Source of the DNA: Prorocentrum cordatum | Lineage: Eukaryota; Sar; Dinophyceae; Prorocentrales; Prorocentraceae | Length of the DNA: 64,000 nucleotides | Direction: 5' to 3' | NCBI GenBank assembly: GCA_963575745.1 | Contig: CAUYUJ010006347.1 | Location: forward strand, 1-64,000 | Part shown: positions 1 to 11,270 of the stretch, one piece after another | Layout: each line of letters begins with the position of its first letter | How positions within the stretch are numbered: position 1 is the stretch's first letter | Position numbers and translations under genes: made by a program | Notes under the pieces: generated by a model | Told to the model about the DNA's origin: nothing | The model's database searches: none | What the model saw: the letters and a program-made list of their open reading frames with translations, nothing else

Positions 1-115
1 GAGGAGGAGGAGGAGGAGGAGGATGGGGAGGAGGAGGAAAGGGAGGATGATGATGATGAGTTGGAGGATGAGGAGGAGGAGGGAGGAGGAGGAGGGAGGA
101 GGACGATGATTGGGA
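1..115. repeat. (GGA)n polypurine tract
   Basis: Near-continuous GAG/GGA triplets with a short GAT patch. Open in several frames only because the triplet lacks stop codons; no coding function is inferred. Confidence 0.9.
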
Positions 116-599
116 AGAGAATGAGCAAAAGAGGGCGCGAAGGGGGGGCAAGGCCTCCATCGTCTTGAGAAAGTCGCCCCTTGCAGCAGAAGGCACTGAC
201 AGCCTTTCAGAGCACTCGAAAGAGCACTGTGGAGAGTAAGTGTACCATTGCTGTGCTGCGCGATGCTATAGTACAGTCGAGTATGGAACGTACTAGTGTG
301 AAATATACCCGACGGAGGGCCATATGGGTTATCATGCGGGAGACTGTGCGAGAGACCACACGGGAGACCGCCAGCCATGGATTCGGGATCCAGCAGTCCA
401 CCGGCTACTCGGGACACATCGCGGGAGACCACGAGCAGCGGATTCAGGATCTGGCAATCCGCGCATTAAGCAATAAACCATATGTAGGACCCTCCCATAC
501 AAGGTCCTCGCCAAAATTCAAGACGGAAGTGTTTTCCATTTGCGCCGACATCTAGGGGCCACTTCTGGGACACGTGACCGTCAACGAAACAGTCTGGGA
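116..599. other. Gene-free sequence
   Basis: Mixed-complexity DNA. The short open frames here overlap on both strands and none resembles a known protein. I see no gene, RNA or mobile element. Confidence 0.5.
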
Positions 600-800
600 G
601 AAGAAAAGGCCCCCGAGGAGGGGCCAGCCGGACGGGGCTAGGACGAGAACGAATCCGTTCCAGAGCGTTTCGGAACGTTCCCAGAGTTTTCTGGCACGCT
701 CCGAGAAGGCCGCGGCGCCCGAGACATCCTTCAGAACCGCGGGATCTCAGAGGTCTTCGATTTGCCTCCACCCGAATGTATCCTGGCTTCGTCTTAGGCA
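600..800 (+). repeat. Dispersed repeat, related to 53280-53470
   Basis: About 190 bp resemble 53280-53470 in the same orientation. Shared landmarks are 'AATCCGTTCC', 'GAGACATCCT', 'GATCTCAGAGG' and 'CCGAATGTATCCT'. The two copies differ at many positions, so this is an old family. No ends or target duplication could be defined. Confidence 0.65.
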
Positions 801-899
801 GGATTTATGATGCCCCGTCTTGAAGGAATCACGGGGTCGGATGGCTGCGGAACAGACCCTGAGGCCTTTGCCTCTGCTCAAGCCCGAGGGCAGCGATCG

Positions 900-1312
900 G
901 GAGCAGCACCTTCCCTCCCTCCTTCGTTCATTACTGTCCTTTTCTTTCCTCCTTCCTCCCTCCCACCCTCCTCTTCCTCACTCCTCCCTCCTCCCTCCTT
1001 CGTCCCTCCTTCCTCCTTCCTCCTTCCTTCCTCCTTCTCTCCTTCCGCATTCCTCCCGTCTCCCGTCTTTCCTTCCTTCTTCTTCCTCACTTTTCCTCTC
1101 TTGCTTGTCCTCCTCCTTTTCCTCCTCCCTCCTCCCCTCCCTCCCCCCCTCCCTCCCTCCCTCTTCCCTTCCTCCTCCCTCCTCCTCTTCCTCCTCCTGC
1201 TCCTCCTCCTCCCTTCTGTCCTCCTTCGCTCCTCCCTCTCCTTCCTCCGTCCTCCCTCCCCCTCCTCCCTCCCTCCCCCCTCCTTCTTCCCTCCTCCCGC
1301 GTCGCACGCCCC
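900..1312. repeat. Polypyrimidine (CCT/CTT) tract
   Basis: About 410 bp of C/T triplets on the plus strand, with very few purines. Long open frames on both strands (Leu/Pro/Ser-rich one way, Glu/Gly/Arg-rich the other) are composition artefacts. Confidence 0.9.
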
Positions 1313-2900
1313 CAGGTCAGACAGCGACGGGGTATCCCTGCTGAGTATAGAATGCGCTGGGGTTGGACAGTCAGGGCCCCCTCCTTCCTTTTATCTTTCT
1401 TCTCCGCCAGAGCTGTCCGATCGCCCGCACAGTCTGGACTCAACGGACGCTCCGCCGCCGTTTGGTGTCAGCACTGGCGCGTATCGGTATTTCGTATTGG
1501 GCAGTGCAGCGTTGCAATCAACATCGCATTGCAGCCATGCTTCTATTCATACAGCTTCCAATCCGCAGTTCGAGTTCATCCTCCTCCTCCCCCTCCTCCT
1601 CCTCCTCCTCCTCCTCTCCATCCTCTTTTAGGTTCGTGAATCGAGCCTCCTCCTCCTCCTCCTCCCCCTCCTCTTCCATGGCTCGTGGAGTGTTTTGTTT
1701 GTGGCAGCTTGGGCTCTCTTTGAGTTTCAAAGGACTGGCAGGGACCCGTTGGGACCCCCCCCATCCCCATTCGTTTCCCTCTCTTCTGTCGTCTCCTCCC
1801 TTCCCCCCGCCACCCCCTCCCCCCTGTCTCTGCGCCTTACGCCTTCCCCGCCCGCCCACCCCCCGCCTCTCGACTTCTACGCCGAAGAGGAGAGCGAGGA
1901 GGAGGAGGAGGAGGAGGAGGAGGAGGAGGAAGAGGAATAGGGGAAGAGGAGAAAGCGGGAGAAGGGGAAACACGAGGACGGGGGGGGATGAGTTGCAGCA
2001 GCAGCTGAGGGAGGAGCAGCCTTCCTCCTGCCATTAGCTCCCCGCCCCATCCCCTGCCACCCCGCCTCCCCGAATCACCATCCCGTCTCCTCCTCGCTTC
2101 ACCTTCCCCCCGCACCTTCCCTCTCCCCCTCCTGATCTCTCTTCCTGCTTCCATCCCTTCCTGCTCCTCTCCCAATCCCATCCCCTGCGCCTCTCCCCTC
2201 GTTTCCCTGCGCCCTTCCCTGCCTCGGGAGCTGAGGGAAGAGCTTCGGAAGGCGACGCGGGGACGAGGGCCAGGACAAGGATAAGAACGAGGACGAGGAA
2301 GAGCCAAATGATCACGACGGCGAGGACAATGAAGGCGGCGAGGACGATGGGGCCTCCCGGTAGATGCCCAGGAATGGGCGAAAGCGCCGAGCGACCCCCG
2401 CCCTCGATCCTCGAACCTCGAGCCTCTCGATCCGCGAACCTCATACCTCAAGAGCGAGGGCATGAAGGCCGAGGCAGAGGCGGAGGCGCAGGAGGAGGAG
2501 GCGCAGGAGGAGGAGGAGGAGGAGGAGGAGGAGGAGGAGGAGGGGGAGAAGGAGCTGGCGGAGGGCGTGTGGCGGCCGTCTTTGCGGGGCGAGGTCTGCA
2601 GTTGGCAGAGCGACGACCCAGAGTCGCTCCGGCATTGCGGCCCGAGGCCTGCTTCCCACTCCGCGCTGCGGTGGGCGGCTGTCTAAAGAAGGCGAGGAAG
2701 CAGGAGGAGGAGGGGAGGAGGACAGGAGGAGGAGGAGGAGGACAGGAGGAGGAGAAGGAAGAGGACCAGTGCAGACCCAAGACGCACCAACGATGTTGCA
2801 TCATCAAGCCCTTCCTCTCAGCTTTTCTTCATCGGCCACTCAGGTCGCGATTCAACGTGATTGTTGCTTCCTGCCAATCGTAGATTGTGCCAGGACGCTT
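1313..2900. other. Gene-free, with short triplet tracts
   Basis: Contains CCT tracts near 1578-1630 and 1650-1680 and GGA tracts near 1887-1935, 2485-2550 and 2700-2760, separated by GC-rich DNA. No conserved domain is visible in any frame. Confidence 0.5.
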
Positions 2901-2960
2901 TTCCTGGAATTTCAAGTCCGCGAAACATTGTGACTGTTGCGTCCTGACTCTTCAGTCGCG

Positions 2961-3290
2961 CAAGAACACCATTCCTGGGACTTCACCCTGCGAGCCCTTA
3001 GGATTGATGTAAACTTGTAAGACGAATGCGCGCAGCGCCATGGCGAGAGCCATATCTTTAAAAGCACCGCCATCCATATTTTAAATTGCTGCAGAGTTTC
3101 CAGACGAATGCGCGGAGCTAAGGCGAGTATCACATTTCGGAAACGGGCCGCCTTCCAGAATTTGCTGCACAATCCAAGCTTCAGGAGCACAAATGGTGAT
3201 GAAATCTCAGGCGGAACGCCCGGCCCGCCCTACCGACACGTCTCGGAGTGCGATGTGGAGGAGTTATGCATAAGGAAAGGGCTGGAGCAG
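2961..3290 (+). repeat. Composite dispersed repeat with 81-bp units
   Basis: Two 81-bp units, starting near 3021 and 3102, each open with 'GACGAATG' followed by 'GCGAGAGCC'-like sequence. They are followed by a block containing 'CGCCCGGCCCGCCCTACC'. The same order of blocks occurs inverted at 58270-58565, and the 81-bp unit recurs at 27660-27930, 32640-32990 and 52060-52170, so this is a dispersed family. Confidence 0.75.
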
Positions 3291-4336
3291 GATGTTGACG
3301 AGTCGACGAGTGGCGGGGAGAAGGAGGAGAGGTGCACGAAAAGGAGGGAAGGGGAGGGGATTGAAGAGGAGAATTGGAGGCGCCAGCGGCTGTAGGAGGA
3401 GGAGGGGGAGGGGGTGGGCAGGGGAGGGAGGGTGGAGGAGAGAGAGAGAGAGGGAAGACAGAATATTGCAGGGGGTGGACGGAGATCGCCGTTGATCGTC
3501 GGCCTGTTAAGACAGCATTCCCGATGATACAGGCGAGGCAGCAGAAGAGGAGAGGGACGACGAGGAGATACGGGAGGAGATGAAGGAGGAGGATACTGAG
3601 GAGGAAAAGGATCAGGATGACCAGGAGGAGCACGAGGGAAGATGAAGTGTTTGGCGGTCCTAAGCCTCGGGGCCAGAAGTACTATCTATGCGAGTACATA
3701 GCGGCATTTCGTGTCGGGCAAGCACGGTCAGGTTGGGGGCGTAGATGTGCCGTCTCAATCGTGCGAATGCTTCCTATGGCTGCTCAAAGTATCAGAACAA
3801 GACAGTGTTGTTTTGGTTTTTCTTCTGGCCAGTCTCCAGACCGCGAGAATCGCTGGTGGTCGTGGGGCCGCGAGAATCAGGTGCAGGGGTGGACCCAAGG
3901 ACCCAGTTGGGACGATCCTGGGCGAATGTTGCTTGCGCCTGGTGCGCAGCCGCTAGTCCCGCAGTGGGTGTTTTCCTAGACCGTCTTGTCTCACCACTGT
4001 CATGCTGCTGTTGCCGTCGAAGCCGGTGCCGTCGCTTTCATCGTGTAGCAGGGCGCTCGCTTCTTGACCCAGCGTGTGCACCACAGTGAGGGCACAGCTT
4101 CGAAAAGAGGGACAAGGGGGCCGCGGGAGAAGATGGAGCGGTTGCCTCTTTCTCTTTCTCTGCACCCCTCTGGAGGCCCAGTGCCCTAGGAGTTGGCCAG
4201 CGGGTGCTTCAACTGACCCGCCAAAATGCGGACTGTTTTGGGCTCCGCCAGCAAGCAGCGTCACGGAGGCACAGTCTATACAGTGGACCCGCGTAGTAAG
4301 GATGATGCAACTCTCCAAGGTCACCTTTGCATCCTT
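3291..4336. other. Gene-free; GGA-rich then mixed sequence
   Basis: 3310-3650 is purine-rich (GGA/GAG). 3650-4336 is of normal complexity but shows no convincing coding frame. Confidence 0.5.
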
Positions 4337-4440
4337 CCCCTTCGGCCCATCCTTGGCCGCTTTCGCTGGCCGCGCCCCGCTCGCAAAGTGTCGACATGAC
4401 CTTCCAAGGCCCTTGCATCCTTACCGTGCGTCCTTCTTAT
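4337..4440 (+). repeat. Dispersed repeat, related to 53475-53560
   Basis: Shares 'GGCCGCTTTCGCTGGCC' and 'CTCGCAAAGTGTCGACATG' with 53475-53560 in the same orientation. At 53 kb this block lies immediately after the relative of 600-800, whereas here the two blocks are 3.5 kb apart. Confidence 0.65.
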
Positions 4441-4599
4441 ACTGACTGTACGCCGTGCTGCTCGCCACGCCGTACACCCCGCCTCTAGACATGCGAGTCG
4501 CGCTGTTGCTCCTCACTGCGCAGTTGGATATCGTGTTACGAATCGCCGCTGTGCTGCTCACGGCCGCGCTGTCTCGTCCCACGCCTGGGTGTCAGAGCC

Positions 4600-4767
4600 T
4601 CACCACCTACCAAACCACCCCAACCCAACCCGAAGGCCTCGATTTGCCCTCCATTTCCAGCGGGGGGGGTCGGGGAACATAGAAAAAAACACGTATGGAA
4701 CCCATACCCCCCCCCAACCCGAAATTCGGGTCTTTGGGTTGGGTTGGGGTGGTCTGGTAGGTAGTCA
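4600..4767. mobile_element. 168-bp MITE, copy 1
   Basis: Non-autonomous inverted-repeat element. The left end reads TCACCACCTACCAAACC and the reverse complement of the right end reads TGACTACCTACCAGACC; both continue into ACCCCAACCCAACCC. It is flanked by the 5-bp direct repeat GAGCC (4595-4599 and 4768-4772). Copy 2 at 30817-30984 has the same length and a different 5-bp duplication, which confirms the ends. No coding capacity. Confidence 0.9.
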
Positions 4768-4892
4768 GAGCCGCGCTGCTGCTCCCCATGTCGTGCGTCC
4801 CTCTTCTGCGGGCTGACTGTATCGTTCGTCGCTCGTTCTGCTCTGAGCGCCCGCGCCGGCCAGTGCCCGCGGTGACCTGGCCGCGGCCGCGC

Positions 4893-5595
4893 ACGATGAG
4901 TGATGATGATGATGTTTACGATGATGATGACGATGCTGCTGCTTCTGCTGCTGCTACTGCTGATGCTGATGAGGAGCAGGAGGAGCAGGAGGAGCAGGAG
5001 GAGCAGGAGGAGCAGGAGGAGCAGGAGGAGGGAAACGAGAAGGAGGAGGAGAAGGGAATCGAGAAGCAGGAGGAGGGAAACAAAAAGGAGGAGGTGGAGA
5101 AGGAGGAGGATGAGGAGGAGGGAAAAAGAGGAGGAGGAGGAGGAGGACGGAGGAGGAGGTGGACGGGGCGGAAAAGGGTGAGGAGGAGGACGAGGAGGCC
5201 AGGAGTCGCATGCTTACAGCCCAGGTCCGAGGATGAAGGGGAGCTGCTGGTGTATGGATCGACGATGGGTGCGTTGCAGAATCGCAGGGATGAGGAGGAG
5301 AAGGAGGAGGAGGGGAGGAGGGGGAGGAGGAGGGAGAGGAGAAGGAGCAGGCGGAGAAGGGGATGGCCGCGTTCGAAGAACCCACAGGCTGAGAGCGACA
5401 GAGAGAGGAGGAGGAGAGGAGGAGGAGGAAGAGGAGGAGGAGGAGGAGGAGGAGGAGGAGGAGGAGGAGGAGGAGGAGAGGAGGAGGAGGAGAGGAATGG
5501 AGAGGAGGAGGAGGAGGAGGAGGAGGAGGAGGAGGAGAAGGAGGAGGAGGAGGAGGGAAGGAGGCCGAGGAGGGAGGAGGAGGAGGAGGAGGAAT
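4893..5595. repeat. GAT/GCT then (GGA/GCA)n microsatellite block
   Basis: Starts with GAT and GCT triplets (4896-4970), then a 15-bp-like AGGAGCAGG array (4971-5030), then imperfect GGA triplets to 5595. Acidic, basic and Ser/Pro-rich open frames cross it on both strands; they are repeat translations. Confidence 0.85.
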
Positions 5596-5914
5596 GGTGA
5601 GGCGCAGGACGGGGGGGCGCACTGGGGAAGGGGCAGCAGGCGGAGGAGCCCGAGGATGAGAACGGAGGCGCGGCAGCAGCAGGAGCAGGAGCCCGAACAG
5701 GAGCAGCCAGCAGCAGGCGCAGCGGCAGCGGCGGGAAGCACGAGGGGCCGGCCCAGGTGGCCGCGGGGCGGTGCGAGCCCGCAGCCGCGGACGCCGCCTC
5801 GGCGGGACGAGCGGGACGGCGCGAGATGAGCCGCCGTGGCCCCGCCTCGGCGGCGCGCGCCGTCCGTTCCCCGCGGCTACCCACCGCATCCCTCCTCGTT
5901 ATTCATCCTCCCTC

Positions 5915-6012
5915 GTCGTCCTCCTCCTCCTCCTCCTCCCTCTCCTCCATTTCACCCTGCTCCTCCGCCGCCTCCTCCTCCTCCGCATCCTCTGCCCTCC
6001 TCCCTCCTCCCA
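5915..6012. repeat. (CCT)n tract
   Basis: Pyrimidine triplets with few interruptions. No other feature. Confidence 0.85.
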
Positions 6013-6015
6013 TGC

Positions 6016-8215
6016 GTGAGCTAGTCGTGTATTTTCAGCTGGGTGACAAATCATCTGCTACCATCGTGCGAGCGGCCGGGCACCCCCCCATGCTATCGCA
6101 TCTTCTGACACAGAGAGTACACGGCTATGGTGCGCCACTAAATAACCAAATCCGAGCTGGACCCACACACTGCAGCCGGTCTCACAGTGCTATCGGGCCC
6201 CCTGGTTCGTACATGAGGGCTCTGGTCAGGCATCGGTCCCAAGAAGGTTTTTTGCAGGGCAAAGACTAGCATACGTGCGTCACGAAATACAAATTGCCGA
6301 GTGTATGAGTAAGATACGATCGAAGTTCGAGGCCGAAGATGTGCCCGTTCGTCTTGCCGCCCACACATCACGTGGATTCGCTGCTCTCCTTAGCGGGAAC
6401 ACACAGGCTGGCAATTCCTACGATGATGGCACCATGCTGCTAGTCGAAGGTGCGTACGCATATGGTGGTGCGATATGTTATGTGATGCCTGCCTTCTCCA
6501 TCTACCCAAATCTCAGTCGCACGTTGGGGATGGTGGCGGATGTGTTTGCCGCGAAGGAGGCACGTGCTCAACGTGGGAGCCCACGAAGACAGTAACGCTC
6601 ATCATGTGGAGAGGAGCAGGATAGAAGAGTGCACGGCACAACGCAGGGCACGCGAATGGAGGACGCATTCACAGTACGTATACTACACTTGGGAATGGCA
6701 GCGCACTTGCCGGTCACACTTAATGTGCGCTCAGGTTTGTGTTTCGACGCTTGTGCTTCCATGATGCCTGAGATTCGGTACGCAGCCTCGACCACTGCCT
6801 CCTCACAACAAGTATTGAGACGACGTGTGTTTGCGACGGACAAAGTCGATGTACAGAGTAAGTTGACATTGGCAAACAGTCCAGTGTTGTCAGGACGGTT
6901 GTAGAATGCAGATGCGTGGCCATGCTTGACACAAGGCGAACACAGGTGAGTGCACGCAGCAATAATGAAGGTGTACCGGGCTGCAGCACTAGTGCGATTT
7001 CAGAAAGAATGTCGCCGAACCTCGGACGCCTTGATGCTATCTGGGTGCGACGCCCACTCTCGTCAGTAGCTCTAGACGTTGCCTGGCTCAGGTTGCTAGG
7101 CTCCCTCTACCAGACAGGGCCCAGACTTGACTTCGCCATGCTCATTGCAGAGTGACTCGAAGCCGCCGGCAGCGTAACCCAGCGCTGGTCGATGCTAGTT
7201 GTGCTGCTAGACGAGTTGGCTTGTCCTCGCACTACGACGAAGGCATGCGCTGACCGACCCTCGCCACGCGACCATCCTGCCCACTGAGAGCCCTTCGTAT
7301 GGCGTAACTAAGCGTCGTTGGAAACACATGATCAAGACAGGTTTGCCTGCATCAGCTCAGCAGTCCTATCGTGGAACTTCGGCAGCACATGTCGAGGCAA
7401 TTTTTTTCAACGAGGCGCGTGCAGCAGGAGTACTAGCACGTACATGTACGGACGAGCGTGGCATGATCATGCCACCACCACCCACGCCTGCACAGACCAT
7501 CGCGCATGTTTGTCCATGGTGCAGTGAGTTATGCTGGTGGCAGCGGACAGTGCATCACGTGATCGTCTACCTTCCACGTCAGATAGCACATAAATGACCA
7601 CCTGTCGCTGGGCACCCCACGCTGCCTGCTCCCCGCAATCGCGGCCACCGACAACCCTGCCCGCCACCCCTCGCTCTGCGCGTCACAGCCAGGGCCGCGC
7701 CAACGGCGCGGGCAAGGTGCCGATGCCGCGCGGGCATGTCGTCGCACCTACGACCAAGGCGCTAGGCCCACTTTCAGAGCTGGCAACGCAGACCCGAGCT
7801 ACGATACAGCAGGATGACGCACGACGAGCCGTGCTACAAGCCGGCCTGTGCATCGGCAGGGGGCCATCGAATTGTTGCCCAGAAGCGCGGATCGACGAGA
7901 ACGCACATCACCCCGACCCCACCCCACCCGGCCACTAGCAACCAGCAGGAATGGTCCCTTTTAGATTGAGTGTTGCACTGACGTGGCTGCGGCCCTCTTA
8001 CCTTTGGCCACGCGGCGCGCAGAGTGCTCAGTTCACAACGAATGTTGCGGCAGGCGCAGACCAACGGACATCCAAGCCAGCGTTGGGTGGTCGTATGTCC
8101 CAGGTCCCGCCGTGCTCATTTTGCCGATCGACATCGCCCTTGCTTTTCTTTTAGGCAACGCGATGCGCCGCAATAAAAGAAGAAGCGCATACGCGCCAAG
8201 CGCGCGGCACTACCA
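6016..8215. other. Normal-complexity DNA without recognisable genes
   Basis: About 2.2 kb without microsatellites. The longest plausible frame is a 106-codon plus-strand frame at 6275-6595, balanced in composition but unlike any family I know and with no visible splice partner. I see no RNA gene or mobile element here. Confidence 0.45.
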
Positions 8216-8232
8216 GGGGGGGGGGGGGGGGG
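8216..8232 (+). repeat. Homopolymer G17
   Basis: Seventeen consecutive G. Similar G runs occur at 10619-10636 and beside the assembly gap at 48171. Run length may be inaccurate. Confidence 0.9.
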
Positions 8233-10618
8233 CGCCATGTTAGATGCGGTCTGCCATGTGATGGGCGGAGCGCGGAGGGCCGCTGCCACTAAGGGCCACA
8301 TGGCGAGTTCTGGGGTGAACTTGGGCGTGCGCCGCAGCAGATGGAACAGTTGCGGGTTTGACAGGGATTGCTTCGCGCGCTGATAGAACTGTTTGGGGTT
8401 CTCATAGCAGCTGGCAAACGTTGCTGGGCGGAGCATCCGGCGCTTGCAAGCTGGGGACTGGCAGCCTTGTTTCTTTCGGTGCGAGCCAGCCAGAGCCGTG
8501 GCAGCGTCGCCGGCGGCGCCCGTGTCCGACTTTGATCTGCGCGCGCGTGTAAGTTGCGCCGGGACGGGCGCGAATGCTGGCGCTGAGAATGGGCGCGCTA
8601 CGCGGCGGGCTGATTGAGACGCCCGGACGTGGTAGGTGTTCACGCGGGCGGGGGCGCGCTCGCGAGGTCTTCGTTGGGTTCGTCCGTGCACGTGATTAGT
8701 TGCGCGCAGCAGGCAAAACGTACCCTTCTGCGTTGCGCGGTGCGCTTGCGGACAGCACCGTAGATGATGTATCACACATGCGCACGACATGCGCGACCGC
8801 TGAATTGCCTCCAGACATGCATGGGGGGTCCGCAAGTTTCTCGTTGACTGTTCTGCAGAGTGGAGCCGCATCTAGGGGTGGCGGAAGTTCGGGCCCCAGA
8901 CTTTGCGCAGTCAGCTGACGCCGTCTCAGGCAGAGAGCTGAACCAGATTTCGGGCATTTTGAGCCCCCCACACAAGATGGGCAGCCCTCCAGCGAGGTCC
9001 CGGGCCCGACGGCCACTCATGAGCCCGGCGGGCCACCAGAGGCAGATGAAGAACAAGAGTACGCCGACGCTTTTGCATGTCTGGGCGACCCCCCCCTGTC
9101 TCCCGCCACTTCCCCCTGTAGCCGAAGAGATCCGCGTGCGCGCGGGGGATGACCGAGCCGTTGCGCGATCGCGCAGGCTGGTTCGACTAGAGAGCGAGAA
9201 AGCGCAGCGCGCCCGTATCGTTGCCCCCCCCAAGGCCGACCGACACCGATTTTGCCGTCGGCTTGTCTGGTCGAGCGCGCGAGGCACGTGCGTTCCGATG
9301 CCAGCAGGAGCCATCGTTTGGCCCGTCAGCCTGGCATGACATCTGGCAGTGGCCTCCGGAGCCACACCGTGCAAGACGCAAGTTGCGTGACAGGTCGCAG
9401 TCGAGCGCGAGAGTTGATGGGCCGTGCGGGTCAGAGGTATGACGCGCCGGGCCGCTGCTGCATTTTGCCAGCCTTGCCCGGATGCGAGCGTGCTCACCTG
9501 TCGTGGATCGACCCGCGGCGCTCCGAGCTCGCCGCAAATCGCGTCGAAATCCAGGGTCGCGAGGAGGAGGTTTTCCAGTCAGGCGCGGACGGGGTGGGTC
9601 AGGCGTGCCCCCATGACTTCCTTGCCGCCTCCTCGCTCTTTGCCGCGCAGCCCTGTTCTAATGGCCTCGCCACCTTTCATTTTACTTGCAAGTGGCAGCC
9701 AGCGGTCCCGGCGCCCTTCGCCCTTCTGGTTTCGGACCGGGAGCAAGTGCGGGATGGGGTCGAGGGCCCGCGTGGGCATGGCCAAGACGCACGGCGCCCC
9801 CGAGGCGCCGCGCGTGCGAGGCCCTCTCCGGGGCCGCTCCAGCGCCCGCCAGCCGGGCGCCAGCGAGCAAGATGCTCGCCGCACCTTCGCCCGCGCGTCA
9901 TTTATTTGCAGCGGCTCATTTCTGCCATTTTGGCCATGGGACGGACAGAGAAATGCGAATGCATACCTCCCTTCACCCGCGGTATGAGCGCGAAAGATTG
10001 GCCCGGGGGCCCATGGTAGGTCCCGCGGGAGGGGTCGAGGGGGCGTCGAAAGATCCAACGGGCTCCACAGCGTGTTCAAAGAGGCCCCGGGAACCTCCTG
10101 GGCGCCCCAGGAGGCACAGGGGGTGCCACGCAGGGGGCGGGGGGTGACTTGGGCGCGCTTGCGAACCAGCTCGCGCCCGTCCGTCGAGTCGCTCCGCCAC
10201 TTGATCCTTGCCCTGCTGCGCCTCCCCCTTCCCCCTCTTTCCCCCTCGTCTTAGCCGTTGTCCCTCCGGCAGGGGGCCCGGGCCACCGCGCGCGCCATTG
10301 GGGGCGGCGCAGCGCGCGGAAGCTGATGGCCGGTGCTTGATGCTGCTCCGCCTGCCCGCGCCGTCGGCGCGTGCTGGAGCGCGACAGCGCGCGGGCGGCG
10401 CCGGTCGCTCTGGCGAAGCGCTTCACGGAGGAGGTCGGCATCAAGAAGCTCGAGGTCAAGGTGGCGCAGGATGGGGGTCAGGGCCCCGGTCGCGCCGCCG
10501 AGGAGGAAGAGGGGCTCGGAGACGGTCATCGCGGCGCCGCCATAGGCGAGGCCGCTGGGCCGCCCGCCCATCTCCCCGACCCTCACGGAGGTCATCCTGG
10601 CGCCGCCGCAGGGGTACT
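8233..10618. other. GC-rich DNA without recognisable genes
   Basis: Several overlapping frames of 150-250 codons lie on both strands (for example minus 8116-8871), but they are Arg/Ala/Pro-rich and show no domain. GC content alone explains the lack of stops. Confidence 0.4.
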
Positions 10619-10636
10619 GGGGGGGGGGGGGGGGGG
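10619..10636 (+). repeat. Homopolymer G18
   Basis: Eighteen consecutive G within GC-rich sequence; candidate G-quadruplex and likely assembly-error site. Confidence 0.9.
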
Positions 10637-11048
10637 CGCTCATGGAGCGGCGAGGGACCATGCCACACGTCGCGCCCTCGCAGCAGGATCAGGCTCGGCA
10701 GGGGCACGCGCAGGAGCTGGATGCGCACCACCTCGGCCCGCTGAAGTCGGAGGAGCCGAAGATCGTGGAGATTGGGCGCTCGAGGGCGCGGAGGAGGCGG
10801 GGGTCAGCTTTGGCAAGCCCGGCGCGCAGCAGGCGCAAGGAGAAGACGGATAACAAGAAGGAGAAGACGAATAATAATAAGGGCAAGCAAAGCAAGAAGA
10901 GCAATAATAACCAGCTGGAGTCGCCGCTCACGCGAAGCCCAAGGGCGAGGGGGGGCCCGCGCTTTCAGGAGGCTCCGCGAACGCGCTGAAAGCCGAGCGC
11001 GACGCCGGCAAGAAGTGCGCGCAGTTCTACACCGGTGAGGATGAGGAG

Positions 11049-11270
11049 GTGAATGCCAAGAGTGGTGCTCATCCTCTGGACGATGGAGGACGTGCTGTTG
11101 CGAGCAAGCGGATGTTGGAGGCCTCTCGTGAGCTGGACGACGGCTCGGGCCTCGCTCGCTTCGATGATCTACGCCGCGTGCTGACTGACTTTGGGAAGAA
11201 GCTCGGCCCTGAGGTTGTTGACGCGGCGATTGGTGAGCGGCAGTTCCAGCGACGGCGCCTGGGGCACTAG
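11049..11270 (+). CDS. Possible degenerate EF-hand-like fragment
   Basis: A 73-codon frame contains 'DDGSGLARFDDLRRVLTDFG' followed by KKLGPEVVDAAI. This is loosely similar in spacing to a calmodulin-type EF-hand (acidic loop, hydrophobic helix, then a KLT-EEVDEMI-like segment). The loop is missing several of the usual Asp/Glu ligands, so calcium binding is doubtful. Upstream codons (10830-10910) are Lys/Asn-rich. A second short frame in another register (11191-11442) overlaps it. It could be an exon of a split gene, a pseudogene or chance. I do not recognise a full gene. Confidence 0.2.
   Translation: MNAKSGAHPLDDGGRAVASKRMLEASRELDDGSGLARFDDLRRVLTDFGKKLGPEVVDAAIGERQFQRRRLGH

Noticed and set aside
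4916-5889. Overlapping 311- and 322-codon minus-strand frames (Ser/Pro/Leu-rich)
   Set aside because: Translations of GGA/GCA triplet repeats, open in all three registers.
8116-8871. 251-codon minus-strand frame
   Set aside because: Arg/Ala/Ser-rich, no domain, overlaps other open frames and a G17 run; GC content is a sufficient explanation.
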